64,000 nucleotides of DNA from Nocardioides sp. BGMRC 2183 (GCA_008123405.1 VSSA01000002.1:248001-312000); one strand, 5' to 3'; counted from the first letter of the stretch, positions 16,372 to 24,165 are shown. Program-made: numbers and translations. Notes: generated from the sequence alone by a model not told the origin.

Positions 16372-16713
16372 TCAGCCGACGTACGGCGGCTGGTCGGTCT
16401 CGCTCACCATCGGCCGTCCGGCGGCCTGCCAGTCGAGCATCCCGCCGGCGAGGTTGACGACCTCGTAGCCGGACTGCGCGAGGTAGGCCGTCGCCTGCGC
16501 GCTGCGTCCGCCCACCTTGCAGACCACCAGCGTCTGCACCGGCTCCAGTACGGCGAGCTCGGTGACCCGCTCAGGCAGTTCACCGAGCGGGATGTGCAGC
16601 GCACCGTCGATGTGCCCGGCGACCCACTCGTCCGGTTCGCGTACGTCGAGCACGGTCAGCCCGTCGGGCAGCGGGTCGGGGACGGCGTCGATGTTCACGG
16701 TCGGGATGTTCAC
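16372..16713 (-). CDS. Rhodanese-like sulfurtransferase
   Basis: A 113-aa single-domain rhodanese. Catalytic cysteine lies in the loop VVCKVGGRS (near residue 65), with LDVREPDEWVAGHIDGALHIPLGEL upstream and GYEVVNLAGGMLDWQAAGRP at the end. It would carry persulfide sulfur to or from an acceptor in the cytoplasm. It is divergent from a DUF4396 membrane protein across a CsoR/CstR-type operator, which favours a role in sulfane-sulfur or copper response. Confidence 0.9.
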   Translation of the reverse strand: MNIPTVNIDAVPDPLPDGLTVLDVREPDEWVAGHIDGALHIPLGELPERVTELAVLEPVQTLVVCKVGGRSAQATAYLAQSGYEVVNLAGGMLDWQAAGRPMVSETDQPPYVG

Positions 16714-16805
16714 TGCTCTGCCTCTCGGTGGCGGACTGCTGCTGCTGCTGCGTCGTCAGCAGGGTACGAGGACGATGGCTGGCAAGGGATACGCCCGACG
16801 GGAAT

Positions 16806-16822
16806 ATACCCATGGGGGGTAT
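16806..16822. promoter_or_regulatory. CsoR/CstR-type operator
   Basis: ATACCC-n5-GGGTAT, an inverted repeat with a G/C-rich centre, matches operators of the CsoR family (copper-sensing CsoR, persulfide-sensing CstR). It lies 40 nt before the DUF4396 ATG and 93 nt upstream of the rhodanese start. No CsoR-family gene is in the window. The neighbouring rhodanese makes CstR the likelier binder. Confidence 0.65.
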
Positions 16823-16861
16823 CGTTGGGTTGGTGCAACCGACTGCGAGGAGCGAGACGAG

Positions 16862-17515
16862 ATGAACCACGCCGATCACGCCGATCACGCCGATCACGGC
16901 TCCACGCGGCGGATGGCCGTCTCAGCGACGCTGCACTGCCTCACCGGCTGCGCGATCGGCGAGATCGCCGGCCTGATGATCGGGACAGCGATCGGGTTGA
17001 GCAACGGCTGGACGATCGGGCTGTCGGTGACGCTGGCATTCTTCTTCGGCTACACGCTCTCGACGCTGCCGCTGCTGAAAGCCGGCCTCGGCGTCGGCGC
17101 CGCGCTCAGCGTCGTACTGGCGGCGGACACGCTCTCCATCGCGACGATGGAGGTCGTCGACAACGCGGTGATGGCGCTGATCCCCGGAGCGATGGGGGCG
17201 GGACTGGTCAATGTGGTCTTCTGGGTCGGGATGCTGATCGCCTTCACGGTGGCGTTCTTCGCGGCCTACCCGGTGAACGCCTACCTGCTGGCGCGCGGCA
17301 AGGGGCATGCGCTCACGCACTCCTACCACGGCGCCGCGGCGGCTGGCGGCGCCCGACGGTTCATCCCCTCGTTCTCGACCGGTGGCCTGATCGCTGCGCT
17401 GGTGGCGTTCCTGCTCGGCGGCCTAGTGGTCTCCATCGCCGACGAGACCGGATTCGGGGCCGGCGAGGGGAGCGGCGAGGGGAGTCACGCCGCGGCGGCG
17501 GTCGTGACTACTTGA
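16862..17515 (+). CDS. DUF4396 membrane protein with histidine-rich N-terminus
   Basis: A 217-aa integral membrane protein. The N-terminus carries a metal-binding-looking run (HADHADHADH), followed by five or six helices, including LHCLTGCAIGEIAGLMIG near residue 24, a membrane segment with MEVVDNAVMALIPGAM and NVVFWVGMLIAFTVAFFAAYPVNAYL. It matches the DUF4396 family, often found with copper or sulfur-stress genes. The operator upstream and the His run suggest a part in metal or persulfide handling, but transport activity is unproven. The 3' end overlaps the convergent glycosylase gene by 8 bp. Confidence 0.8.
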   Translation: MNHADHADHADHGSTRRMAVSATLHCLTGCAIGEIAGLMIGTAIGLSNGWTIGLSVTLAFFFGYTLSTLPLLKAGLGVGAALSVVLAADTLSIATMEVVDNAVMALIPGAMGAGLVNVVFWVGMLIAFTVAFFAAYPVNAYLLARGKGHALTHSYHGAAAAGGARRFIPSFSTGGLIAALVAFLLGGLVVSIADETGFGAGEGSGEGSHAAAAVVTT

Positions 17516-18404
17516 GCAGCTTGCTCATCCGGCGGTCGGCCAGCGGCTTGCCCCCGGTCTGACAGGTCGCGCAGTACTGCAGACTGGAGTCGGCGAAGGA
17601 GACCTCCCGGACCACGTCGCCACAGACCGGGCAGGCCTTGCCGGTGCGTCCGTGCACCGCCAGGTGCGACTTCTTCTCGGCCTTCAGCTCGCTGGCGGCC
17701 AGGCCCCGGGAGCGCTCGACGGCGTCCTCGAGGGTGCCCCGGAGGGCGTCGTAGAGCGTGGTGAGCTCGTCGTCGGTCAAACTGTTGGCCGCCTTGAACG
17801 GGGACATCCGCGCCGCGTGCAGGATCTCGTCGGAGTAGGCGTTGCCGATCCCCGCGATGGTGCCCTGGTGGCGCAGCACGCCCTTGAGTTGCTTGCGGCC
17901 CTCGCGAGTGAGGATCTCTCCCAGTACGTCGCGGGTGAACGCCTTGACCAGGGGGTCGGGCCCCAGCCGCGCGATGCCCGGCACCTCCATCGGGTCGCGC
18001 ACCAGATAGCAGGCCAGCGACTTCTTGGTCCCCGCCTCGGTGACGTCGAGTCCCGGCGAGGACTCGAGATCGTCGGGGTCCTCGGGGCCGGGGGAGAGGA
18101 CCACCCGGATGGCCAGTGTCGACTTCGGGCTCGGCTTGGGAGGCAGCGCGGGCACCTCGTCGCGCCACCGCACCCACCCGGCCCGCGCCAGGTGGAAGAC
18201 CAGGTGCAGTCCGCTGGCCTCGATGTCGAGGAACTTGCCATGGCGGGTGACGCCGTCGACGAGGGTGCCCTCGATCGCCGACAACGGCGGGTCGTAGGTC
18301 TTCAGCGCGCTGAACTGGGCGACGTGCACCTTCGTGATGGCACGCCCGTCCAGCCGGCCGGACAGGTCCTGGGCCAGCGCCTCCACCTCGGGCAGTTCAG
18401 GCAC
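17508..18404 (-). CDS. Fpg/Nei-family DNA glycosylase
   Basis: A 298-aa base-excision repair enzyme. It starts PELPEVE, supplying the catalytic N-terminal Pro and Glu. Further features are HGKFLDIEASGLHLVFHL, GIGNAYSDEILHAARMSP and a C-terminal zinc finger (CPVCGDVV...YCATCQTGG) near residues 250-285. It removes oxidised bases and cuts the abasic site. GTG 18404 is 6 nt after a minus-strand TAGGCT (18411-18416), whose outer edge overlaps the left end of the 167-bp inverted-repeat element, so that element replaced whatever lay upstream of the -10 box. Confidence 0.92.
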   Translation of the reverse strand: MPELPEVEALAQDLSGRLDGRAITKVHVAQFSALKTYDPPLSAIEGTLVDGVTRHGKFLDIEASGLHLVFHLARAGWVRWRDEVPALPPKPSPKSTLAIRVVLSPGPEDPDDLESSPGLDVTEAGTKKSLACYLVRDPMEVPGIARLGPDPLVKAFTRDVLGEILTREGRKQLKGVLRHQGTIAGIGNAYSDEILHAARMSPFKAANSLTDDELTTLYDALRGTLEDAVERSRGLAASELKAEKKSHLAVHGRTGKACPVCGDVVREVSFADSSLQYCATCQTGGKPLADRRMSKLLK

Positions 18405-18413
18405 GGCGCCAGC

Positions 18414-18580
18414 CTAGTGTCCTGTCAGGCTGATTCGCCGCCGTATTCGACGACCGTGGCACGCACCTCGCGGCGTTGGCCGCGCTCGACAGACACCCGG
18501 TATGCCCGCGCACGGCCGCCTGGCGATGCACGCACCACGACCATCGACTACGTCAGCGCTTCAACCTGACAGGACACTAG
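18414..18580. mobile_element. 167-bp MITE-like element with terminal inverted repeats
   Basis: The ends are CTAGTGTCCTGTCAGG (18414-18429) and its exact complement CCTGACAGGACACTAG (18565-18580); similarity continues inward a few bases. The flanking CTAG may be part of the repeat or a target duplication. No transposase is encoded. It lies between the glycosylase and a small conserved gene and touches the glycosylase -10 box. Consistent with a non-autonomous transposable element moved by a transposase elsewhere. Confidence 0.75.
18425..18544 (-). CDS. 39-codon open frame inside the inverted-repeat element
   Basis: ATG at 18544 to TGA at 18425 encodes MVVVRASPGG...RVSVERGQRREV...VVEYGGESA. The stop codon falls inside the left terminal repeat. 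There is no obvious Shine-Dalgarno site. It is rich in Arg and Val and could be a small cargo protein, a transposase relic or chance. Confidence 0.2.
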   Translation of the reverse strand: MVVVRASPGGRARAYRVSVERGQRREVRATVVEYGGESA

Positions 18581-18637
18581 CCATGACGGCCGACGAAGAC
18601 CGGTGACAGGTACGTCGCCCGCGGGGCATGATGGGGC

Positions 18638-18910
18638 ATGGCCAAGACGCGTCCGTTGCCCGAGGTGGGGTCGGTCCACCTCGATGCGCGCGGCAGCGAC
18701 CGGGCACTGCGGGCCAGCTGGCATCCGGCGCCGTCCGATGGCGGAATCGGCGTGGTGATCCTCTCGATCTGGCGCGGCAACGTCTGCACCGGCACGGTCC
18801 GGCTCACTGCCGACGAGCTGCCCGGGCTGATCGCCACGCTCGCTGGCGCACTCGACGCCGCGCAGGGTCACGAGGGTCCGCGGCCGTCGTACCTGACCTC
18901 AGCGTCTTGA
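18638..18910 (+). CDS. Conserved hypothetical 90-aa protein
   Basis: A short soluble protein with an alternating beta pattern (GSVHLDARGSDRALRASWHP, GIGVVILSIWRGNVCTGTVRLTADELPGLIATL) ending in a disordered tail. It has the look of a conserved actinobacterial small protein, but I cannot assign a function. The frame has strong third-position G/C bias. It stands alone between the inverted-repeat element and the YCII gene. Confidence 0.6.
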   Translation: MAKTRPLPEVGSVHLDARGSDRALRASWHPAPSDGGIGVVILSIWRGNVCTGTVRLTADELPGLIATLAGALDAAQGHEGPRPSYLTSAS

Positions 18911-19010
18911 CGGGAAAAAAACTCCGGGTCCGTGTCGATCCGCCGTCGAGCCGTTCGACCTGGGGGTGAGAGAGTCCCGCGTGGGACCTCACAACCGGAG
19001 GAGAAACACC

Positions 19011-19433
19011 ATGAAGTACATGCTGATCATGCGCTCGACCGACGACTCGTGGGCGGACGGTGGCGAGGAGGAGTTCGACCTCGACGCGATGCTCGAGACC
19101 GTGGGTCGGTTCAACGAGGAGCTCATCAACGCCGGCGTCCTGCTGGCCGCCGAGGGGCTCGCGATGGAGCCGGGCGTCGTCGTCGACCACTCCGCTGAGA
19201 CGCCGGTGGTGACCGATGGCCCCTATGGCGAGACCAAGGAGCTGTTCGGCGGGTTCTACCTGCTCGACGTCGCATCGCAGGAGGAGGCGGTCGAGTGGGC
19301 CAAGCGGCTGCCGATGACCGGCGCCGGGGTGAAGACCGAGATCCGCCGGGTCACCACGCTCGACGAGTTCCCCGCGGACAACGAGTGGATCCAGAAGGAG
19401 AAGGCGTGGCGGGAGTCCACGGGCAATCTGTGA
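19011..19433 (+). CDS. YCII/DGPF-domain protein, partner of ECF42 sigma factor
   Basis: A 140-aa YCII-related protein (MKYMLIMRSTDDSW, then VVTDGPYGETKELFGGFYLLDVASQEEAVEWA) with the DGP motif near residue 67. Such proteins are the regular genomic partners of ECF42-type sigma factors. GGAGGAGA precedes the ATG. The stop overlaps the sigma-factor start by four bases, so the two are co-translated. The molecular role of DGPF proteins in the pair is not established. Confidence 0.9.
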   Translation: MKYMLIMRSTDDSWADGGEEEFDLDAMLETVGRFNEELINAGVLLAAEGLAMEPGVVVDHSAETPVVTDGPYGETKELFGGFYLLDVASQEEAVEWAKRLPMTGAGVKTEIRRVTTLDEFPADNEWIQKEKAWRESTGNL

Positions 19434-20683
19434 CGGATGCCCGCGGCGGCCGGGCAGCCGTCGAGGCGGTGTGGAGGATCGACTCCGCCCGCATCGTCGG
19501 CGCCCTGGCCCGCTACACCGGCGACTTCGCGCTCGCCGAGGACGTCGCCCAGGAGGCGTTGGCCGAGGCACTGGTGAGCTGGCCGACCGACGGCGTACCG
19601 GCGAACCCGACCGGTTGGCTGCTGACCGCGGGCCGGCGTCGTGCCATCGACGCGTTCCGCCGACGCGCCGCTCGCGATGAGCGGTATGCCTCGCTGGCAG
19701 TCGGCCGCACCGAGGCCGATGGCGGGGACGACCTGCTCTTCGACCCCGACCGGATCGACGACGACGTCCTCGCACTGGTGTTCACCGCGTGCCACCCGGT
19801 GCTCAGCAAGCAAGCCCGGGTGGCGTTGACGCTGCGCGTCGTGAGTGGCCTCAGCAGCGACGAGATCGCTCGTGCGTTCCTGGTGCCGACCGCCACGGTG
19901 CAGGCGCGGATCACCCGCGCGAAGAAGGCGATCGCGGCAGCAGGCGTCGGGTTCGAGGTGCCCTCGCGCGAGGAGCAGCGGGAGCGCCTGGGTGGGGTAC
20001 TGAGCGTGGTCTACGTGGTCTTCACCGAGGGCTCGACGGCGACCTCGGGCGCGGACCTGATGCGCGTCGACCTGGCGCGGGAGGCGATCCGGCTCGGCCG
20101 CGTGCTGGCGCGCGTGCTGCCCGAGGAGCCCGAGGTGCACGGCCTGCTCGCCCTGATGGAGCTGACCGCCGCCCGCTTCGCGGCCCGCACCGACGCCGAC
20201 GGGGCGCCCGTCCTGCTCGAGGATCAGGACCGCCGCCGGTGGGACCGCGGCGCGATCCGTCGGGGGCGCGCCGCGTTGGCGACCGCGTCGGCAGCCGGAC
20301 GCGGCCTCGGACCGTACGGGCTGCAGGCCGCGATCGCCGAGTGCCACGACGTCGCGCCGTCCGTCGAGGCCACCGATTGGAGCCGCATCGTCGTCTTGTA
20401 CGACGCCCTCGGCCAGCTCGCCCCATCGCCCGTCGTCGCCCTCAACCGGGCCGTTGCCGTCGCGATGGCGGACGGACCCGCGGCCGGGTTGGTCGAGGTG
20501 GACGCGCTGGCCGGCGAGGAGCTGTTCCGCTCCTCCCACCTGCTGCCGATGGTGCGCGGCGAGCTGCTCACGCGCCTCGGTCGCGCGGAGCAGGCTCGGT
20601 CGGAGCTCGCGGTGGCGATCGAACGGTGCCCGAACGCGGCCGAGCGGGTCGCGTTGCAGCGCAAGTACGACGCGCTTGGATGA
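19430..20683 (+). CDS. ECF42-type RNA polymerase sigma factor with C-terminal extension
   Basis: A 417-aa sigma factor, about twice the usual ECF length. Region 2 is at residues 20-80 (ARYTGDFALAEDVAQEALAEAL...NPTGWLLTAGRRRAIDAFRR). Region 4 is at about 120-170 (LTLRVVSGLSSDEIARAFLVPTATVQARITRAKK). A ~220-residue helical extension follows, with the ECF42 signature YDALGQLAPSPVVALNRAVAVAM near residue 323. It probably directs RNA polymerase to its own operon and stress genes; the extension replaces an anti-sigma factor in this group. GTG 19430 overlaps the YCII stop (GTGA). Confidence 0.92.
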   Translation: MTDARGGRAAVEAVWRIDSARIVGALARYTGDFALAEDVAQEALAEALVSWPTDGVPANPTGWLLTAGRRRAIDAFRRRAARDERYASLAVGRTEADGGDDLLFDPDRIDDDVLALVFTACHPVLSKQARVALTLRVVSGLSSDEIARAFLVPTATVQARITRAKKAIAAAGVGFEVPSREEQRERLGGVLSVVYVVFTEGSTATSGADLMRVDLAREAIRLGRVLARVLPEEPEVHGLLALMELTAARFAARTDADGAPVLLEDQDRRRWDRGAIRRGRAALATASAAGRGLGPYGLQAAIAECHDVAPSVEATDWSRIVVLYDALGQLAPSPVVALNRAVAVAMADGPAAGLVEVDALAGEELFRSSHLLPMVRGELLTRLGRAEQARSELAVAIERCPNAAERVALQRKYDALG

Positions 20684-20689
20684 GCCAAC

Positions 20690-20740
20690 GTCAACCTGTG
20701 ATTGACAGATTGCCATGCGTCAACTCATGATTGACGCATG
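20690..20740. promoter_or_regulatory. Twin palindromic operator and leaderless promoter
   Basis: GTCAA-n7-TTGAC occurs at 20690-20706 and 20719-20735, 29 bp apart. The second extends to 10-bp arms (CATGCGTCAA, 20714-20723, with TTGACGCATG, 20731-20740) and includes the start codon. TTGACA (20702-20707) and CATGAT (20726-20731) form a -35/-10 pair with an 18-nt spacer, ending 6 nt before the ATG. A bound dimer would cover the promoter, typical of autoregulation. Confidence 0.65.
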
Positions 20741-21313
20741 GAACCTCGCAATCTCACCGGAGTGACCCTCGACAAGCTCGTTGCCGGGCTCGAAGCCGCG
20801 CATCCGGACGTCCGGGACCGGATCGGCGACGCGATGCTGATCGCCGAGCACCTCGACCAGGTCGGCGACGAGTTGATCGAGCACGTCGTACTCACGGCCC
20901 GGTCCGAGGGGATCTCGTGGTCGGAGATCGGCACCCGGATGGGGGTGTCCAAGCAGGCAGCTCAGCAGCGACTGGCCAAGTCGGCGGCGGCCGACCTTCC
21001 GCCGCTCAGCCCCGAGCAGGGCTTCAGCCGTTTCACGGTCGAGGCCCGCAACCTGCTGGTGGCGGCCCACGAAGCGGCGCGGGTGCGTCGCGAGCCGCAC
21101 CTGACGGTTGCCCGGCTGGCCGTCACCGTCGGTGTCGAGTCCGCTGCCGACCGCCTGCCGATGCCCGGTGAGGAGGAGTTGTCGCTCGTGCCGTACGACG
21201 ACGATGCCAAGGCGGCGCTCGCGCGCTCCTTCGAGCTCGCCATCACCGCGGGCGCTGACATGGTCGAGGTCGCCCACGTGACCGAGGCGGTGGAGGCCGG
21301 ACTCGCCGGATGA
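20738..21313 (+). CDS. HTH regulator with Clp-N-like C-terminal region
   Basis: A 191-aa protein. Residues 42-80 form a sigma-like helix-turn-helix (LTARSEGISWSEIGTRMGVSKQAAQQRL). After a linker, residues 97-190 resemble the paired-helix repeat of Clp N-domains (FSRFTVEARNLLVAAHEAARVRREPHL... and ...FELAITAGADMVEVAHVTEAVEAG). Clp N-domains bind substrates or adaptors, so this may be a DNA-binding protein that senses a protein or ligand. The two palindromes in its own promoter suggest self-control. It is compact, with no membrane segment. I do not know a characterised homologue. Confidence 0.7.
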   Translation: MEPRNLTGVTLDKLVAGLEAAHPDVRDRIGDAMLIAEHLDQVGDELIEHVVLTARSEGISWSEIGTRMGVSKQAAQQRLAKSAAADLPPLSPEQGFSRFTVEARNLLVAAHEAARVRREPHLTVARLAVTVGVESAADRLPMPGEEELSLVPYDDDAKAALARSFELAITAGADMVEVAHVTEAVEAGLAG

Positions 21314-21344
21314 TCGGCTGCCGAGCACGGCCTTCGATGCGACA

Positions 21345-21387
21345 CGCTAGCGATGTCTAAGCCGTTCGCTAGACATGTCGATACGGT
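21345..21387 (+). promoter_or_regulatory. 13-bp direct repeats and leaderless promoter of the AAA ATPase gene
   Basis: CGCTAGnnATGTC occurs at 21345-21357 and 21367-21379, exactly 22 bp apart (two helical turns). Overlapping them is the inverted repeat ATGTCTA-n10-TAGACAT (21353-21376). TACGGT (21382-21387) ends 6 nt before the GTG at 21394. The layout fits an operator for a regulator binding one face of the DNA. Confidence 0.6.
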
Positions 21388-21393
21388 CCGATC

Positions 21394-22590
21394 GTGGACC
21401 CGATCCGTAACCCCTACGCGCCCGGAGCCGGCCAGCGCCCGCCCGAGCTCGCCGGCCGCGACGACCAGTTGCGCGCGTTCGACGTCGTACTGGAGCGGAT
21501 CGCGCGGGGTCGCGCCGAGCGCAGCCTGGTGTTGACCGGCCTGCGCGGGGTCGGCAAGACCGTGCTGCTCAATGCGCTGCGCTCGGCGGCGGTGCGCAAG
21601 GGGTGGGGGACCGGGAAGCTGGAGGCGCGCCCGGATCAGTCGCTGCGGCGGCCGCTCTCCTCGGCGCTGCACCAGGCAGTGCGCGAGCTCGGCCACCCCG
21701 AGCCCGATGAGGCCGCCCACGTGCTCGGGGTGATCCGGGCGTTCGCGGAGCGGGAGGCGGGGACGGACGCGAAGCTGAAGGACCGGTGGAGCCCGGGGAT
21801 CGCGGCGCCGGTGGTGCGGGGACGTGCCGACTCCGGTGACATCGAGATCGACCTGGTCGAGCTGCTCACCGACGCCGGCGGGCTGGCTGCCGACGTCGGC
21901 AAGGGCGTCGGGATCTTCATCGACGAGATGCAGGATCTCGGCCCGGCCGATGTCTCCGCTCTCTGCGCCGCCTGCCACGAGCTCAGCCAGAACGGACTGC
22001 CGGTGATCGTGGTCGGGGCCGGGCTGCCGCACCTGCCGGCGGTGCTGAGCGCCAGCAAGTCCTACTCCGAGCGGCTCTTCTCCTATCAGCGCATCGACCG
22101 GCTGGTCCGCGAGGCCGCCGACCGCGCGCTGACCGCTCCGGCGGGGGAGGAGGACGCGGAGTTCACCGACGAGGCCCTCACCGCGATGTACGACGCCACC
22201 GGCGGCTACCCCTACTTCATCCAGGCCTACGGCAAGACCGTGTGGGATCTCGCCCCCTCCTCGCCGATCACCGCCGACGACGTCGAGGTCGCCGCCCCCG
22301 AGGCCGAGCGCGAGCTCGCCGTCGGGTTCTTCGGCTCCCGCTACGAGCGGGCCACGCCGGGCGAGCGGGACTACCTGCGGGCGATGGCCGACGCGGACGG
22401 CGATCTCGGTGAGGACCCGGTCGGGTCGGTGGCGACCTCGGACGTGGCGGTCGTCCTGGGGAAGAAACCGCAGTCGCTCTCCCCGGCGCGGGACTCGTTG
22501 ATGAAGAAGGGGCTGATCTACTCCGGCGAACGCGGCCGGATCGCGTTCACGGTGCCGCACTTCGGGCGGTATCTGCGCAGCCAGGGGTAG
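21394..22590 (+). CDS. AAA/ORC-type ATP-binding protein
   Basis: A 398-aa P-loop ATPase. Walker A GLRGVGKTVLL lies near residue 50 and Walker B GIFIDEMQDL near 175, followed by a sensor-1-like VIVVGAGLP. The C-terminal ~100 residues form a winged-helix-like region (YLRAMADADGD...PVGSVATSDVAVVLGKKPQSLSPARDSLMKKGLIY). The layout resembles the archaeal-type ORC/NTPase families scattered in actinobacteria. It might act in regulation, stress response or defence. It stands alone behind a dedicated direct-repeat operator. Confidence 0.82.
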   Translation: MDPIRNPYAPGAGQRPPELAGRDDQLRAFDVVLERIARGRAERSLVLTGLRGVGKTVLLNALRSAAVRKGWGTGKLEARPDQSLRRPLSSALHQAVRELGHPEPDEAAHVLGVIRAFAEREAGTDAKLKDRWSPGIAAPVVRGRADSGDIEIDLVELLTDAGGLAADVGKGVGIFIDEMQDLGPADVSALCAACHELSQNGLPVIVVGAGLPHLPAVLSASKSYSERLFSYQRIDRLVREAADRALTAPAGEEDAEFTDEALTAMYDATGGYPYFIQAYGKTVWDLAPSSPITADDVEVAAPEAERELAVGFFGSRYERATPGERDYLRAMADADGDLGEDPVGSVATSDVAVVLGKKPQSLSPARDSLMKKGLIYSGERGRIAFTVPHFGRYLRSQG

Positions 22591-22603
22591 CCGCAGGCGG
22601 TGA

Positions 22604-23299
22604 CTACCGGGCGGCTCGCGACCCGGAGAACGCATCCACGAGCTCGGGGATCTCGCGCAGGTGGCGTCCGAGCACCTCCACGCAGGTGTCGCCGTCATGC
22701 TCTTCGAGGGCGACGAGCAGCTCGCGGTGCTCGATCTCGATCGTGGTCAGCCGGGAGGGACCCTCGGTGAGGGTCCTTGTGCCGAGGCGCACCTGCCGCG
22801 GCTGGAGGGAGTCGTAGAGCTCGGAGATGACCGCGTTGCCCTGGTGCCGCACGATCGTGGAGTGGAAGAGCTGGTCGAGCTGGGCGAACCGGTTCCAGTT
22901 CCGCTCCACGCCCGCCTGCTCCATCTCCTGCACCAACGTCCGAGCCGCCGTCGGTACGCCGGCCTGCCGGCCGCAGATGTGCCGCAACGCGTCGGACTCG
23001 AGCACGTAGCGGGCCTGGTAGAGCTCGCGCATCTCGGTCGCGGTGACCACCCGTACCTGGGCACCGCGGCGCGGCACGAGGTCGACGTACCGCTCGACTT
23101 GGAGACGTTGGAGGGCCTCGCGAACCGGCGTGCGTGAGGTCTTCACCCGCTCGGAGAGAGCCACCTCGTCGATGAACTCGCCCTCGGCGAAGACCCCGTC
23201 CAGGATCGCGTCGCGAATCCAGACATAGGCGCGCTGACCTGCAGTGGGACCCGAACGTCCCGCTCCGCTGCGGGTCTCGACGCGTGACATGGAAGACAT
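22604..23299 (-). CDS. GntR-family (FadR-type) regulator of the TRAP operon
   Basis: A 231-aa regulator. The winged helix at residues 24-85 includes GEFIDEVALSERVKTSRTPVREALQRLQ, and an FCD-type all-helical effector domain follows (YQARYVLESDALRHICGRQ... FHSTIVRHQGN). FCD domains bind small carboxylates, often with a metal. It is divergent from the aldolase/TRAP operon with palindromic sites between, so it probably represses that operon until its substrate is present. Confidence 0.9.
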   Translation of the reverse strand: MSSMSRVETRSGAGRSGPTAGQRAYVWIRDAILDGVFAEGEFIDEVALSERVKTSRTPVREALQRLQVERYVDLVPRRGAQVRVVTATEMRELYQARYVLESDALRHICGRQAGVPTAARTLVQEMEQAGVERNWNRFAQLDQLFHSTIVRHQGNAVISELYDSLQPRQVRLGTRTLTEGPSRLTTIEIEHRELLVALEEHDGDTCVEVLGRHLREIPELVDAFSGSRAAR

Positions 23300-23308
23300 T
23301 CAATCATT

Positions 23309-23337
23309 TACACGGACTGCATTCAGTGTGTATACAC
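23309..23337. promoter_or_regulatory. GntR operator region
   Basis: GTGTATACAC (23328-23337) is a perfect 10-bp palindrome. TACAC at 23309-23313 and GTGTA at 23328-23332 form a second, wider inverted repeat. Further half-sites (CTACACC) follow. These lie between the divergent GntR and aldolase genes. Confidence 0.6.
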
Positions 23338-23385
23338 GTCGTCTACACCTTGTGTTCCGCATCACCGCGCAGGAGAGTTGTTGTC

Positions 23386-24165
23386 ATGACCGAACGTCCC
23401 GAAACCGCCCGGCCCGCCGCGCCGGGCATCGCGATCTGGCTCACCGAGCCCTCGATCGCTGCCGTCGAGATGGGCCGCCTCGCCGGGTACGACACCGTCG
23501 TGCTCGACATCGAGCACGGCCTGTTCGACCTGCACGCCCTCGACCGGCTGATCCCGTTCATCCGGGCCAAGGGCATGCGCGTCATCGCGAAGGTCCTCGG
23601 CCCCGAGCGCGGACCGATCCAGCAGGCCCTCGACTTCGGCGCCGACGCGGTCGCCATCCCGCATGTCGAGTCCGCCGAGCACGCTGCGCAGGTCTGCGGC
23701 TTCGCCAAGTTCCCGCCGCTGGGCGACCGGTCGTTCGCCGGCGGTCGCACCTCGGACTACCGCGGCTTCACCGACGCCTGGGTGACCGCCCAGGACCGTG
23801 ACACCCACTGCTACCCGATGATCGAGGACGCCTCGGCGTTCGACGAGGTCAAGGCGATCCTCGACCTCCCGGTCGTCGACGGCATCTTCGTCGGCCCCTC
23901 CGACCTCTCGCTGCGCCGCGATCGCGGCGCCTACAGCGTGACCGACGAGGACCTGGCCGACATCCGCCACCTGGCGCGGGCGGCGAAGGACGCCGGCAAG
24001 CCCTGGCTGCTGCCGGCCTGGAGCGCGGCTGAGCAGCGGCTCGCCGTCGAGGAGGGCGCTGCCACCATCGTCGCCTCCATGCAGTACGGCGCGATGCTCG
24101 CCGGCTTCACCAGCACCATCGAGAACCTGCAGCAGATCCAGCACGACGTGAGGAGCACCCGATGA
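23386..24165 (+). CDS. HpcH/HpaI-family aldolase
   Basis: A 259-aa class II pyruvate-type aldolase/lyase. Visible are LDIEHGLFD (catalytic Asp/His, metal region), IPHVESAEHA, MIEDASAFDEV with the metal-binding Glu, and GPSDLS. It would cleave a 2-oxo-4-hydroxy acid to pyruvate or a related oxo acid plus an aldehyde. The usual Arg of the VRV strand reads as Lys (IAKVLG), which may shift substrate. ATG 23386 has AGGAGAG upstream; the longer frame from 23284 crosses the operator. First gene of the operon, overlapping the next by four bases. Confidence 0.85.
   Translation: MTERPETARPAAPGIAIWLTEPSIAAVEMGRLAGYDTVVLDIEHGLFDLHALDRLIPFIRAKGMRVIAKVLGPERGPIQQALDFGADAVAIPHVESAEHAAQVCGFAKFPPLGDRSFAGGRTSDYRGFTDAWVTAQDRDTHCYPMIEDASAFDEVKAILDLPVVDGIFVGPSDLSLRRDRGAYSVTDEDLADIRHLARAAKDAGKPWLLPAWSAAEQRLAVEEGAATIVASMQYGAMLAGFTSTIENLQQIQHDVRSTR

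Noticed and set aside
20022-20426. Minus-strand Arg-rich frame inside the sigma-factor gene
   Set aside because: Shadow of the ECF42 C-terminal extension; no ribosome site or homology.
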